Below the pieces are notes generated by a model. The model worked only from the letters and a program-made list of their open reading frames with translations, had not been told where the DNA came from and did no database searches. Shown one piece after another: positions 1 through 8,061 of a DNA stretch of 29,061 bases. Source of the stretch: Branchiostoma floridae (lineage: Eukaryota; Chordata; Leptocardii; Amphioxiformes; Branchiostomatidae); assembly GCF_000003815.2 (NCBI RefSeq), contig NC_049992.1, forward strand, positions 16,190,019 to 16,219,079, read 5' to 3'. The position numbers were made by a program, and so were the translations under genes. Each line of letters opens with the position of its first letter. The first letter of the stretch is position 1.

Positions 1-120
1 GATGTGCCTGCAGGCTGGATAATGTTTAACAGTACTGAAATTTTGCCATGTGTGTGATTGGGAAGAGCCAATAATTCTGACTATACCACTAACATCTATT
101 ATCATAATACTGGTACGTTT
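1..120. repeat. Partial copy of a dispersed repeat shared with 1131-1260
   Basis: Read along the + strand, this stretch shares several words in order with 1131-1260: CTGCAGGC, GATAATGTTTAACAGTACT, AAATTTT, AGAGCCA, GACTATACCACTAA and a final TACTGGTA. The match is imperfect, so the copies are old or diverged. The left end may be cut by the window edge. No terminal inverted repeat or target duplication was found, so the class is unknown. Confidence 0.6.
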
Positions 121-930
121 ACGACGATTTCTCTAGCCATACTGATTTGACAAATTGTCAACGCATCATTTTCTCCAGTTACATGTTGCTGGTATAGGTT
201 ACCTTTGCCACTTCTTCTGTGTAACTTTTCTGCCAATCTTGTCCTGCTAAAAGCGTAATATTGTAATTGTAACACGCCGCGGAATTACACGGCGAACGGG
301 CGCGTGGTTGGGAGGGGGTAAAAAATACCGGTAGGAAGAAACACGGCACAATTAACTGCCGCTATGTACTTTTATACATCCTCTGATGTTCCTTCCTTTT
401 CTGTCAGTAAATGCATGAAACATAAACCTGCATGAGCATACAAAATGTCATGAGAAAACGGACGTATACTGTCAAGAATTTTCATTTAACTTCTGTCCGT
501 CACAACCGCTATGACGTAACACTTCACTGCTAGCGTAGATATAAAAATGGCGGGAAAATGGCTGCGTACGTTCAATTTTGCCCATTCAGTCGTAGATCCG
601 GGCTATTATGCAACAGTTCTCCACACTTTTACATGAGTTGTAGGTCACCAACAGAAATTCAAGATTGTTGTTGAATCATGTTCGTCTTGTGCCGTGAGCA
701 TGTGTAATTATAATCTATAAATTTGGCAATGAATGTGACAGTGTGTTCGTCCCACGACGAGCTGCCTACCCCGAAAAAGATACTGAAAACTTTTGGACTT
801 GTTGTCTTCGAATGCATTGTTATCGATGCTTTGTAAATGATGTATTGGACACCTAGATGTCTGAAGTGTGCACAGCTCAGAAATAACTATTGTTGCATGT
901 GTAGATCTCTTTAAGTTCCAGTATTTTTAA
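121..930. other. No coding exon recognised; possible promoter-like patch
   Basis: No exon with matching splice phase was found here. Two small patches are richer in CpG than their surroundings: around 275-320 (CACGCCGCGG, GGGCGCGTGG) and around 536-575. The rest is AT-rich. It may be the 5' flank or an early intron of the coiled-coil gene. Confidence 0.4.
536..575 (+). promoter_or_regulatory. Possible promoter / transcription start patch
   Basis: A TATA-like word (GATATAAAAA) runs directly into AAAATGGCGGGAAAA. That word combines a YY1-type core (AAAATGGCG) with an E2F-type core (GGCGGGAA). Such cores often overlap start sites of TATA-poor genes and can include the first ATG. The ATG at 547 opens only a 29-codon frame. 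A GTACGT donor-like site follows shortly after, but its phase does not match the exon at 1358. This is motif-level evidence only. Confidence 0.25.
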
Positions 931-1300
931 TCTACCGGTATAAGTCTTACTACCGGTATTATGCCAATGCATGTTATAGCCTGGTAGCCCCAAAGAGTAG
1001 AATGTTGTAACCAAAAAATCCCTCAAGCCTGAAATTTTAGAATGATCACAATGTCTTCATTTTGCAACTGATATCTTTTCATACCAGACTACAATGTTTT
1101 GACTCCGCATCGATTAAACGGAAAATTTTGTGTAGCTGCAGGCCAGATAATGTTTAACAGTACTTAAATTTTTTCATGAATTTTATTTGGAACAAATGTA
1201 GAGCCAGTCATTAAGACTATACCACTAAAGCCTGATACTGGTATTGTAACAAAAAGATCCCTCATACCTGAAATTGTAGAATGATCTTGAAGAATGTATT
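931..1300. repeat. Duplicated repeat segments upstream of the first visible exon
   Basis: Two internal copies of a ~60-90 bp segment are visible, at about 985-1060 and 1240-1300. They share the order GTAAC.AAAAA.ATCCCTCA, then CCTGAAATT.TAGAATGATC. The segment at 1131-1260 also resembles the start of the window (1-120), so this is a mosaic of one repeat family in direct orientation. No coding potential was recognised. Confidence 0.55.
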
Positions 1301-1357
1301 CATTACCAAGATGTCAGAAGTAGACTTCTCACATTTCTGAATGTTTTGTGTCTGTAG

Positions 1358-1435
1358 AAGTAAGACCCAGGAGGTGGAAACCCTCAACACACAGCTAAGG
1401 AAGAGGGACCAGATAGCAGATGAGAATGTTTCAAG
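1358..1435 (+). CDS. Coiled-coil gene, first visible exon
   Basis: The exon follows a TGTCTGTAG acceptor and ends at AG|GTAAGC. It has 78 bases: one base completing a split codon, 25 codons, and AG of the next codon. The product segment (KTQEVETLNTQLRKRDQIAD) is coiled-coil-like. The terminal AG plus the A at 2869 makes an Arg codon, matching exon 2 exactly. The upstream partner exon was not found in the window. Confidence 0.75.
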
Positions 1436-4400
1436 GTAAGCAAATTCACCATGTCCATATTGAATACTCCCTACATTAGTGATTTATCTGTCTTAAAATA
1501 GTGTAGGCTGTTTGTGTCCTTGCTTGTCTTGGCTCCTTAGAGGTTATCTTTAGTAGCTGGTACAAGAAAGTGAAGTGACAGAGGCTAAGTCTTCATGTCT
1601 TCTGTCAGTGTCATGTTAGTGACAAAGTATTCAGCACCAAGGAGAGGGTGTAAGTGTGACTGTGAGCTTTCTCTGGATTCAGGTTGTTTTTTTGCATGTT
1701 GAGGTATCATGGCACCCAGCAGAATTATGAGGGTTGATGTTACAGTCAATTACCAGCCTGATGAAATGATTTACTGATGAAATGTTCTTCTGTTACAGAC
1801 TACAGAAAGAGCTGAAGCAGGGTGAAGTGTAGTTTACTGATGAAATGTTCTCCTGTTGTAGACTACAGAAAGAGCTGAAGCAGGGTGAAGTGTAGTTTAC
1901 TGATGAAATGTTCTCCTGTTGTAGACTACAGAGAGAGCTGAAGCAGGGTGAAGTGTAGTTTACTGATGAAATGTTCTTCTGTTACAGACTACAGAAAGAG
2001 CTGAAGCAGGGTGAAGTGTAGTTTACTGATGAAATGTTCTCCTGTTGTAGACTACAGAGAGAGCTGAAGCAGTGTGAAGTGTAGTTTACTGATGAAATGT
2101 TCTCCTGTTGTAGACTACAGAAAGAGCTGAAGCAGGGTGAAGTGTAGTTTACTGATGAAATGTTCTCCTGTTGTAGACTACAGAAAGAGCTGAAGCAGCG
2201 TGAAGTGTAGTTTACTGATGAAATGTTCTCCTGTTGTAGACTACAGAGAGAGCTGAAGCAGTGTGAAGTGTAGTTTACTGATGAAATGTTCTCCTGTTGT
2301 AGACTACAGAGAGAGCTGAAGCAGGGTGAAGTGTAGTTTACTGATGAAATGTTCTTCTGTTACAGACTACAGAAAGAGCTGAAGCAGGGTGAAGTGTAGT
2401 TTACTGATGAAATGTTCTCCTGTTGTAGACTACAGAGAGAGCTGAAGCAGTGTGAGGTGTAGTTTACTGATGAAATGTTCTCACTGTTGTAGACTACAGA
2501 GAGAGCTGAAGCAGTGTGAGGTGTAGTTTACTGATGAAATGTTCTCCTGTTGTAGACTACAGAGAGAGCTGAAGCAGTGTGAGGTGTAGTTTACTGATGA
2601 AATGTTCTCCTGTTGTAGACTACAGAGAGAGCTGAAGCAGTGTGAAGTGTAGTTTACTGATGAAATGTTCTCCTGTTGTAGACTACAGAGAGAGCTGAAG
2701 CAGTGTGAAGTGTAGTTTACTGATGAAATGTTCTCCTGTTGTAGACTACAGAGAGCTGAAGCAGTGTGAGGTGTAGTTTACTGATGAAATGTTCTCCTGT
2801 TGTAGACTACAGAGAGAGCTGAAGCAGTGTGAGGTGTAGTTTACTGATGAAATGTTCTCCTGTTGTAGACTACAGAGAGAGCTGAAGCAGTGTGAGGTGT
2901 ACATCTCCCAGCTGAACCAAGACTGCCAGGGGCTGAGGAACCAGCTTCAGGACCAGTCTAACATGGAGGAGGAGTTTAAGCGCAAGGCCTCCATGTCGCT
3001 CGGGGAGGCACAGGAGGTCAAGTCTGCACTGATGAAGGCACAGGAGGAGCTGAAAATGCTCAAGGATGAAAGGTTAGGGGTCGTAGGTTACAGCGGCGCT
3101 CCCGAAATACGCGTCAGTTTGCGCGAAATGTCTTCCGAAATTTCGCAGAACTCACTCCGAAATTTCGCAGAACGCAAGCACACCATTTGCTGACGACGAT
3201 TCCTTTTTCAACCTCCTTGCTGAGATGCGAATGTGAAACGATGATAGCCGAATATAGAAGTCTCCCCGGCTGTTTCTCAGACGGCGCTCTGTTACGACCA
3301 GTCGTTTTACACTTACAGTTCGTTCCAAATTATGGAAGAAAAAAAGGAAAAAACTTTCCCGTAGCTTTTATGTGGTAAAATATGAGGAAAATACTGACAC
3401 ATGTTGGTACGCAGATATTGACAAGATAGCAAAGTTCTAACTAAGGCACAAAATTTGTCACCATGACGGCGTGGCTAATCATGAATAGGGTGGCATTGCA
3501 AACCAAAAGTACATTTTTACGTTGTATTTTTGCAACTTTACCAAGAACAAAGGCCCGTGGTAAGTTTATAGCAGTATTACTAATAGCATTTTTGTTCATT
3601 TTGTGTGACTTTCATTGAATTTGGTACATGACAGACTACAAAAGGTAGAGGCTAGTAGATTTGTGAGAAGCGACTATCCCGTCCGGTATGTACATGTACA
3701 CATGTACTAGTACTTTGCCTTTAGCGCACAGGCTTCAAAGGAAAGGTAAACAAACCTCCATATTTCTCCGCCCACCTCGCGGGCAGCCTGCATATGAATG
3801 CGGCGTGTTTCTACGGAAGTTTCGCACAATTACGCAGTAGGAATTTGCGTTAGGCTCCTGCTTTTTGCGAAACTCGCTGCGTAACTTCGCAGAATGCCTT
3901 GCGAAATTTTGCAGAACGCACTGCGAAAGACTGCGCAATATCTTGCAAAATTTCGCAGAACGCACTGCGAAACAATGCGTAACGTACTGCGAAATTTCGG
4001 AGGACGTTTCGCGCAAGTTGACGCGTATTTCGGGAGTGCCGCTGTATGGCAGGGTTCTAGCTAGCGCCCGTCCTTCTGTCCCTTGACAGAATTTTGCTGC
4101 TGGGATGGACAAAAGTTTTGCCCATTCTGTCCTCTGTGACGGACAAAAATTGGCATGTAACGATTCTAATTGAACCAATCTACCAGCAAAATTTGTTCCT
4201 CAAAATAAAGGAAATAGCGTTTCAGTGGGTCTAGATTTCAATATTTTCTGCAGAGCATGACCCCAGACCCTCCGAGGATTTCCACTCAGGGGACGGAAAA
4301 AAATTTCAGGCTGGCTAGAACGCTGGGTTATAGTATTACAATATCCCTATCCCATGATATGTCACTTTGTTTCTTGCAACAAAAATGATACAGAGAATAG

Positions 4401-7400
4401 GAACACTTACAACCACAAAAACTATCAGTGCATGTGAATGGATAGTCCAAATTTGTCTTCACCTCCTGTACCTCCATTGCATAGTTAGGGTGTAGTGCCT
4501 GCTCTTTAACAGATCTGCTCAGAGTCAGAGTAGTGGATGCTACCTGACACGTCTGACTGTTTCCAAAATCATATCCAGTTACTTGAGTAGTTGCTATTTG
4601 GTTATCTTATTACCTGGATGTCTAACCATCATTGATGTAGCAGTACATGTGCTCTATTTGTTTAATGATAACATGGAATGCTGCTTTCCTCACTGTTGAG
4701 TTTTGACTGTTCCTTCCCACAGGGAGCTGATGGTAGTGTCCCACCAGAACAGGATCGACCAGCTCAGGGACAGCTTCAGGAAAAAACTTCAGGAGGCGGA
4801 GCAGTGGCCTGGCAAGGTACGTGGGAGTGCAAGGACATACTTTTGTATGTCCTAGTTTTATTATGTTTTCCCAGGTAGGGAAAACATTTTGTTTTTGCTG
4901 GTGTGTTCTTCACCCTGTGACAAAACAAAAATAGTAAAGATCATATGGTAGTTGACCCTTAAGAATAAGACTACACCAAATGATACTTGAACCACACTCT
5001 ACTTGGCTTCTTAATATATGAAGAGTGACAGCTATATTAATGCAAAGTTGTCTGTTTGGTTCAAATATTCCATGGCCATATTACATTTTACAAAAATGCA
5101 CAAAAAGACACTGGGTTTGTCAAGTAGAATTGTGCATATTTCATTGTATGCTCAAAGTTTCACAAAACATGTTTATTATTGCAGTAATTCAATGTTTGGC
5201 ACCTGTTGCATAGATCATACTGTACAAGTGAGGAATTTTGATATGGTTAACAGTTGATGTCACCTTCCATGAAAATTAACACATTTGTCTTGTTGTATTA
5301 GATGGAGGATATCCTGAGACAGGAGAGACAAAACTGTGCCAGACAGCTGGAGGACCTGGAGTTCAGACTGAAGGAGTCATACAGAATGGTGAGTGGTACT
5401 CACACTTTCTAGTTTTACATATTGTGAGATTACGTGGCATAATTGGCAGCGTTTGGGCTCAGGCACAAGAGGTCCTGGGTTTGAAACCTGCCATGTCACC
5501 GATCTTTTGCCCTTGGGAAAGACCTTCCCCAGTGTGAATGGATCAAACCATTCTGGCTAAATGGGTTAGGGAATTTCCAGAGCAGCCTTGTAATCCAAAT
5601 ACAGTCAAGTCAAGTCAACCCCTGCTTTGCCTATTGTGTCAGTTAGCTGAGCTAGCTGAAGCTAAATGTTTCTGACTAAGGCAGAAGAGATGCTGCCACA
5701 GTGAGCGTAGTTTAGTGCCCAAAAGTGGTCAATGGCCTTGCACTGAGCAAAACTTGTTTTTAAAAAAATTTACTACAACTGTACCACCACTCCTGTAGCT
5801 GTCACTAGTGTCAGTCAGTTCATAGCTACTGCATGTGTTATGCAGAATGCCGAATGCCAAATAACAATTTTGCAGCAAACATCACCAAAGTCCCTGATGT
5901 TCGTCCATCGGGAGTCGATGAGGACCTTGACTTCAGGAGTGTAGTTCAGTTCACCAAAGTCCCTACTTCATGAGGAATAACCCTGTACCACTGTTACAAG
6001 TTAGAGGTCCATGTTGATAACATGCCATAGATAAGCAACATGCACAAAATCAATTCTTCTCGAGACCATTGATTTGATCAATACCTTACACCAAACATCT
6101 GCCACTGGTTCCACTTTAAGTATAGTAAAAGGCTACTGTCCACTATCTATGCTCTTGACTTGAAGTATTAAGAAAACTTTCCAAGCAGATGTAGACCAGT
6201 TTATATCGGGAATTGCTGGAGTTATAGTAACTTTCTGGTCAAGACGAACTGTATCTAATGTTATATTGTCTTTGCATTTGATGATGCAGTATACATGTAC
6301 CTGTATGATGAGCTAACACATGTATTTGGCGAGATGATCTGTATATTAAAAAAGTAAAAAGAGACTTGTTTTGTTGTTCCATATTTGTCAGGATGTTGAA
6401 ATTGAGAAACAAAAGCACCAGGAGATGATAGAGAGATACATCAAGGAGAAGGATGACCTGCATGACAAGGTAAGGACAGAGTTTATTGTTTATTGAGAGG
6501 CTGAATTGCTCCATCCAAAAAGATGGTAAATACTCATTGGGCACTTGCATAAGTAAGATCTGCATCAATCAAACCACATGAAGATACATTCTTTATTATG
6601 TTTACCGGTACATTCACAGAGGAAACTTGTTACTTTTGCTCCATTTCTTCATCTCGATCTTCTTTTATTCCAAATGAATAAGGTCAGTGAATTAGAACAG
6701 ATGACTGTCAGCTTTGTGACTTTCTGGAGTGTAGCAGACACCCTGTGATGTTGTAATACATTATGTAGCAAGTGGCAGGACAAAGCTGGAGGGGCTGGTC
6801 ACCATATATATGTGAATGTGTTTGAGTAAAGATAAAAACAGCAGGAATTTGTTAGGCTAGACAATGTAAAGGTAATCATTATGTATTTACTTGCAAATGT
6901 TTCCTTTCTCTGTCATGTCTTAAAATGTACAAGCATAAGCACTGTTGGCTTCTCTGTTGTCACTGTGAGACTAATATTGACATTTCACATTCCAGCTGAA
7001 AACCCAGGCCAGTAGGCTCACCAGTGAGCAGCGGGCCTCCATGACTAACTTGGAGAGACAACTCAGCGAGGTCAGAGGTCAGGCGGAGAGACAGGAAGCA
7101 GCTCTCAAACAGGAAGTGAGCAGCTTGAAGAGGCTGACCTCTGACCTCCAGACCAGACTAAGTAAGGCTGAGGGACAGAATGATGATGAACTCGCAGGAA
7201 TGAAGGAGTTAATGAGACAGAAGGAAGAAGAGTTAGCTACACTAAAGGAGGAGAATAAGGAATTGGAGGAGAAGAACACTCAAACTACTGAAGAGGTGAG
7301 GCGTGTATCCTATGACCTCTCATCTTGGTAGTGTTGAAACCATGTTTTTCATCTTCATATTGAAATCATTGTTTTTTGCTCTACAAGTGTCAACTACAGA

Positions 7401-8061
7401 GGTTTTGTCTCCTCTGTATGCTTCTTTTTTTTACAACTTTTCTCCTCTTAGGCCAGGAGACCACACTGAATTATGAAATCAGTTGTCACAGCATAATAAG
7501 AGTCATTTTAGAACTGCCAGTTGGCGACATGTATATCCTGGTAAAATGAATAAGCTGAAACTGAAATTACGAGAACCCAAAGGTTACTTTCAATTCTTCA
7601 GCATTCTTTATTTACATCAGAAAATATCAAGTCCATACATACACCCGGCCACATGTTGCTGGACGTTTAACTGAAGAAATTTTCTTAATCCCCAGATTGC
7701 CTTTCTACAAGAGACGGTGAGGAGAGAGTGTGAGGAGAGGTTTGAGCTCACAGAAGCGCTGAGTGAGGCACGAGAGCAACTTCTCGCCTTTCAGCGCCCG
7801 CCAGCTGGATACCAATCCAACGCCGTGCCCCGCCCGCCATCCGGACAGAAAAGTCGCTCGGAGAATTCCTTACGCAGCAGTACAAACAGTTTCTCTTCCA
7901 CTGGAAGTGCAGGGAGCGGGAAGGGGGGTGTGAGGTCATCCTCCAGTAATGTCAGTGTGAGTTTTGAAGGAGCCAAGCCGACGGGGACGGGGGACAGAGG
8001 GAAAGGCAGCAGCATGAACGCCAGCCGGAAAAGAATTGCTGCAGCCATGGGGAGAAGATAG
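1358..8061 (+). CDS. Coiled-coil protein gene, C-terminal seven exons (LEKR1-like family tentative)
   Basis: Seven exons join in one frame: 1358-1435, 2869-3072, 4723-4816, 5302-5388, 6392-6469, 6996-7295 and 7696-8061. All have GT-AG introns, with phases 2, 2, 0, 0, 0, 0 at the junctions. The joined product is about 400 residues and is open at its N-terminus. Residues 1 to ~310 are Glu/Lys/Gln/Leu-rich with heptad spacing, so a long coiled coil is expected. After the conserved-looking block VRRECEERFELTEAL the chain changes to a Ser/Gly/Pro-rich linker and ends in the basic tail RKRIAAAMGRR before TAG. No enzymatic motif is present, so a structural or scaffold role (centrosome/cytoskeleton type) is inferred. 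The Leu/Glu/Lys-rich composition and C-terminal block suggest a LEKR1-like protein, but I could not verify this. The oddest feature is the amplified acceptor array in front of exon 2. Confidence 0.8.
1436..1768. other. 5' part of intron 1
   Basis: This is the intron between the donor at 1436 and the splice-site array. No exon, tRNA or clear mobile element was seen. Just before the array a short duplication, CTGATGAAATGATTTACTGATGAAATG read in two halves, hints at the same slippage that built the array. Confidence 0.5.
1769..2868 (+). repeat. Tandem array of 18 duplicated 3' splice-site modules (63-bp unit)
   Basis: The unit is 63 bp. The first base after each AG falls at 1799, 1862, 1925, 1988, 2051, 2114, 2177, 2240, 2303, 2366, 2429, 2493, 2556, 2619, 2682, 2745, 2806 and 2869. 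One unit gains a base (2429 to 2493) and one loses two (2745 to 2806). Each unit holds TTTACTGAT (branch-point-like, its A 21 nt before the exon), a TTCTCCTG pyrimidine stretch, TTGTAG or TTACAG, then the exon start encoding RLQRELKQ[C/G/R]EV. In units 1-17 the exon portion meets TAG after GTG. In unit 18 it continues as GTGTACATC into the true exon. Units 1, 4 and 10 carry TTACAG, and units 3-5 and 9-11 share the same variant order, suggesting block duplication. The array is an expanded intron/exon junction, not a satellite of foreign origin. Confidence 0.95.
2869..3072 (+). CDS. Coiled-coil gene, exon 2 (behind the acceptor array)
   Basis: This exon has 204 bases. It begins at the last of 18 acceptors and ends at GAAAG|GTTAGG. 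It encodes about 68 residues rich in Gln, Glu and Lys with heptad Leu/Val (RLQRELKQCEV, then QLNQDCQGLRNQLQ), ending EELKMLKDER across the splice. Start phase 2 and end phase 2 match both neighbours. The 18th acceptor is chosen because every earlier one leads to a TAG within 11 codons. The donor is only 18 bases from a transposon insertion. Confidence 0.85.
3091..4044. mobile_element. Non-autonomous Tc1/mariner-like MITE (TA duplication, ~60-bp inverted ends)
   Basis: Both ends read inward as CAGCGGC.CTCCCGAAATACGCGTCA, followed by TTGCGCGAAA and CCGAAATTTCGCAG, and match over about 60 bp with a few differences. The element is flanked by TA at 3089-3090 and 4045-4046, the target duplication typical of Tc1/mariner. 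At 954 bp with no long coding frame, it is non-autonomous. The right half (3865-4000) carries repeated palindromes of the type TTTCGCAG-6 nt-CTGCGAAA, which look like subterminal protein-binding repeats. It inserted into the left target duplication of the next element. Confidence 0.85.
4050..4325. mobile_element. hAT-like MITE, copy 1 (target duplication split by the Tc1-like element)
   Basis: The ends are CAGGGTTCTAGC on the left and GCTAGAACGCTG on the right, near-inverted repeats in the CAGGG style of hAT elements. The right flank is GGTTATAG (4326-4333). If the Tc1-like element and its extra TA are mentally removed, the left flank becomes GGTTA (3086-3090) plus TGG (4047-4049), that is GGTTATGG: seven of eight bases match. 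The body shares words with the copy at 23984-24350 (GGGGACGGAA, CAGGCTGGCTA and inverse). No coding capacity. Confidence 0.8.
4334..4722. other. 3' part of intron 2
   Basis: No exon or recognisable element was found in this AT-rich stretch up to the TTCCTTCCCACAG acceptor before 4723. Confidence 0.5.
4723..4816 (+). CDS. Coiled-coil gene, exon 3
   Basis: The exon runs from a strong TTCCTTCCCACAG acceptor to GGCAAG|GTACGTG. It has 94 bases: the first completes an Arg codon with AG from exon 2, and the end is phase 0. The product segment (MVVSHQNRIDQLRDSFRKKL) is amphipathic, with Lys/Arg and Glu in heptad pattern. Length and phase agree with both neighbours. Confidence 0.85.
4817..5301. other. 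Intron 3, with a small perfect hairpin
   Basis: No exon was found. At 4863-4887, ATGTTTTCCC and GGGAAAACAT form a perfect 10-bp stem around a 5-nt loop (AGGTA), 47 bases after the donor of exon 3. The remainder is AT-rich and featureless. Confidence 0.5.
5302..5388 (+). CDS. Coiled-coil gene, exon 4
   Basis: The exon follows TTGTTGTATTAG and ends at AGAATG|GTGAGT. It has 87 bases, 29 codons, phase 0 at both ends. It encodes MEDILRQERQNCARQLEDLE and continues to SYRM, with heptad Leu and alternating charge typical of a coiled coil. No stop interrupts the frame from exon 3 to exon 5. Confidence 0.85.
5434..5590 (+). mobile_element. tRNA-derived SINE (family A)
   Basis: The A box TGGCATAATTGG (5435-5446) matches TRGYNNARNNGG. 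The B box GGTTTGAAACC (5478-5488) matches GGTTCGANNCC with the CpG decayed. The 31-nt spacing fits a tRNA promoter. Downstream is GCCCTTGGGAAAGACCTT, a body motif common in tRNA-derived SINEs. The 3' end is uncertain. It is not a functional tRNA: no acceptor stem pairs around the boxes. Confidence 0.65.
5790..6175 (+). repeat. Dispersed repeat R1, copy 1 (second copy at 28321-28665)
   Basis: This stretch matches 28321-28665 in the same orientation. Shared words in order include ACTCCTGTAGCTGTC, AAATAACAATTTT, GAGGAATAA.CCTG, TTGATAACATGCCATAGA, AAGCAACATGCACAAAATC, GACCATTGATTTGATCAAT and CATCTGCCACTGGTTCCACT. Copies differ by indels, including a near-duplicate of CACCAAAGTCCCT inside this copy. 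No inverted ends or target duplication were identified, so the class is open. Confidence 0.8.
6392..6469 (+). CDS. Coiled-coil gene, exon 5
   Basis: The exon lies between ATATTTGTCAG and GACAAG|GTAAGG. It has 78 bases, 26 codons, phase 0-0. It encodes DVEIEKQKHQEMIERYIKEK and then DDLHDK: highly charged, helical, no Pro or Gly. Frame and composition continue from exon 4 into exon 6. Confidence 0.85.
6470..6995. other. Intron 5
   Basis: AT-rich intron with no recognised exon or mobile element. It ends in the CATTTCACATTCCAG acceptor of exon 6. Confidence 0.5.
6996..7295 (+). CDS. Coiled-coil gene, exon 6 (longest coiled-coil exon)
   Basis: The exon runs from ACATTCCAG to GAAGAG|GTGAGG. It has exactly 300 bases, 100 codons, phase 0-0. 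It encodes a continuous Glu/Lys/Gln/Leu-rich helix containing MTNLERQLSEVRGQAERQEA, LKRLTSDLQTRLSKAE and EELATLKEENKELEEKN. There is no Pro. Heptad Leu recur through the segment, so a long parallel coiled coil is likely. An open frame on the opposite strand here is an antisense shadow. Confidence 0.9.
7296..7695. other. Intron 6
   Basis: No exon or mobile element was recognised. The intron ends with TTTTCTTAATCCCCAG at the acceptor of the last exon. Confidence 0.5.
7696..8061 (+). CDS. Coiled-coil gene, last coding exon and stop
   Basis: This exon has 366 bases, phase 0 at the acceptor, ending in TAG at 8059-8061. The first ~33 residues complete the coiled coil (FLQETVRRECEERFELTEAL, then EAREQLLAF). 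Then comes a disordered Pro/Ser/Gly-rich segment with Ser runs (SENSLRSSTNSFSSTGSAGS) and a basic C-terminal tail RKRIAAAMGRR. The coding part is GC-richer than the introns. The ordered-helix-to-disordered-tail layout is common in centrosomal and cytoskeletal scaffold proteins; the specific function is unknown. Confidence 0.9.
   Translation: MAFLQETVRRECEERFELTEALSEAREQLLAFQRPPAGYQSNAVPRPPSGQKSRSENSLRSSTNSFSSTGSAGSGKGGVRSSSSNVSVSFEGAKPTGTGDRGKGSSMNASRKRIAAAMGRR

Noticed and set aside
547-636. Short plus-strand frame from ATG at 547 as a first coding exon
   Set aside because: Its possible GTACGT donor leaves a phase that does not fit the exon at 1358, and 29 codons give no recognisable similarity.
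1769-2868. CRISPR array
   Set aside because: The units are contiguous near-identical 63-bp copies without unique spacers, and they duplicate an intron/exon junction in an animal gene.
2852-2868. Start codon ATG at 2852 opening the exon 2 frame
   Set aside because: This ATG lies in the intronic part of the last array unit, before the AG acceptor, and recurs in every unit; the phase match with exon 1 shows the coding part begins at 2869.
3735-4178. Minus-strand and plus-strand open frames of 147 and 73 aa
   Set aside because: Both run across the inverted end of the Tc1-like MITE and into the hAT-like MITE; the repeated FAEC/NFAR-like peptides come from the CGAAATTTCGCAG repeats.
5435-5488. 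Functional tRNA gene
   Set aside because: A and B boxes are present but the flanks do not pair as an acceptor stem and the CpG in the B box has decayed; a SINE head explains it better.
7079-7279. Minus-strand frame opposite exon 6
   Set aside because: Antisense shadow of a Glu/Lys-rich coiled-coil exon, giving a Ser/Leu/Phe-rich product.
7748-8048. Two minus-strand frames opposite the last coiled-coil exon
   Set aside because: Shadow frames caused by the GC-rich coding sequence of the + strand exon; no splice or family support.
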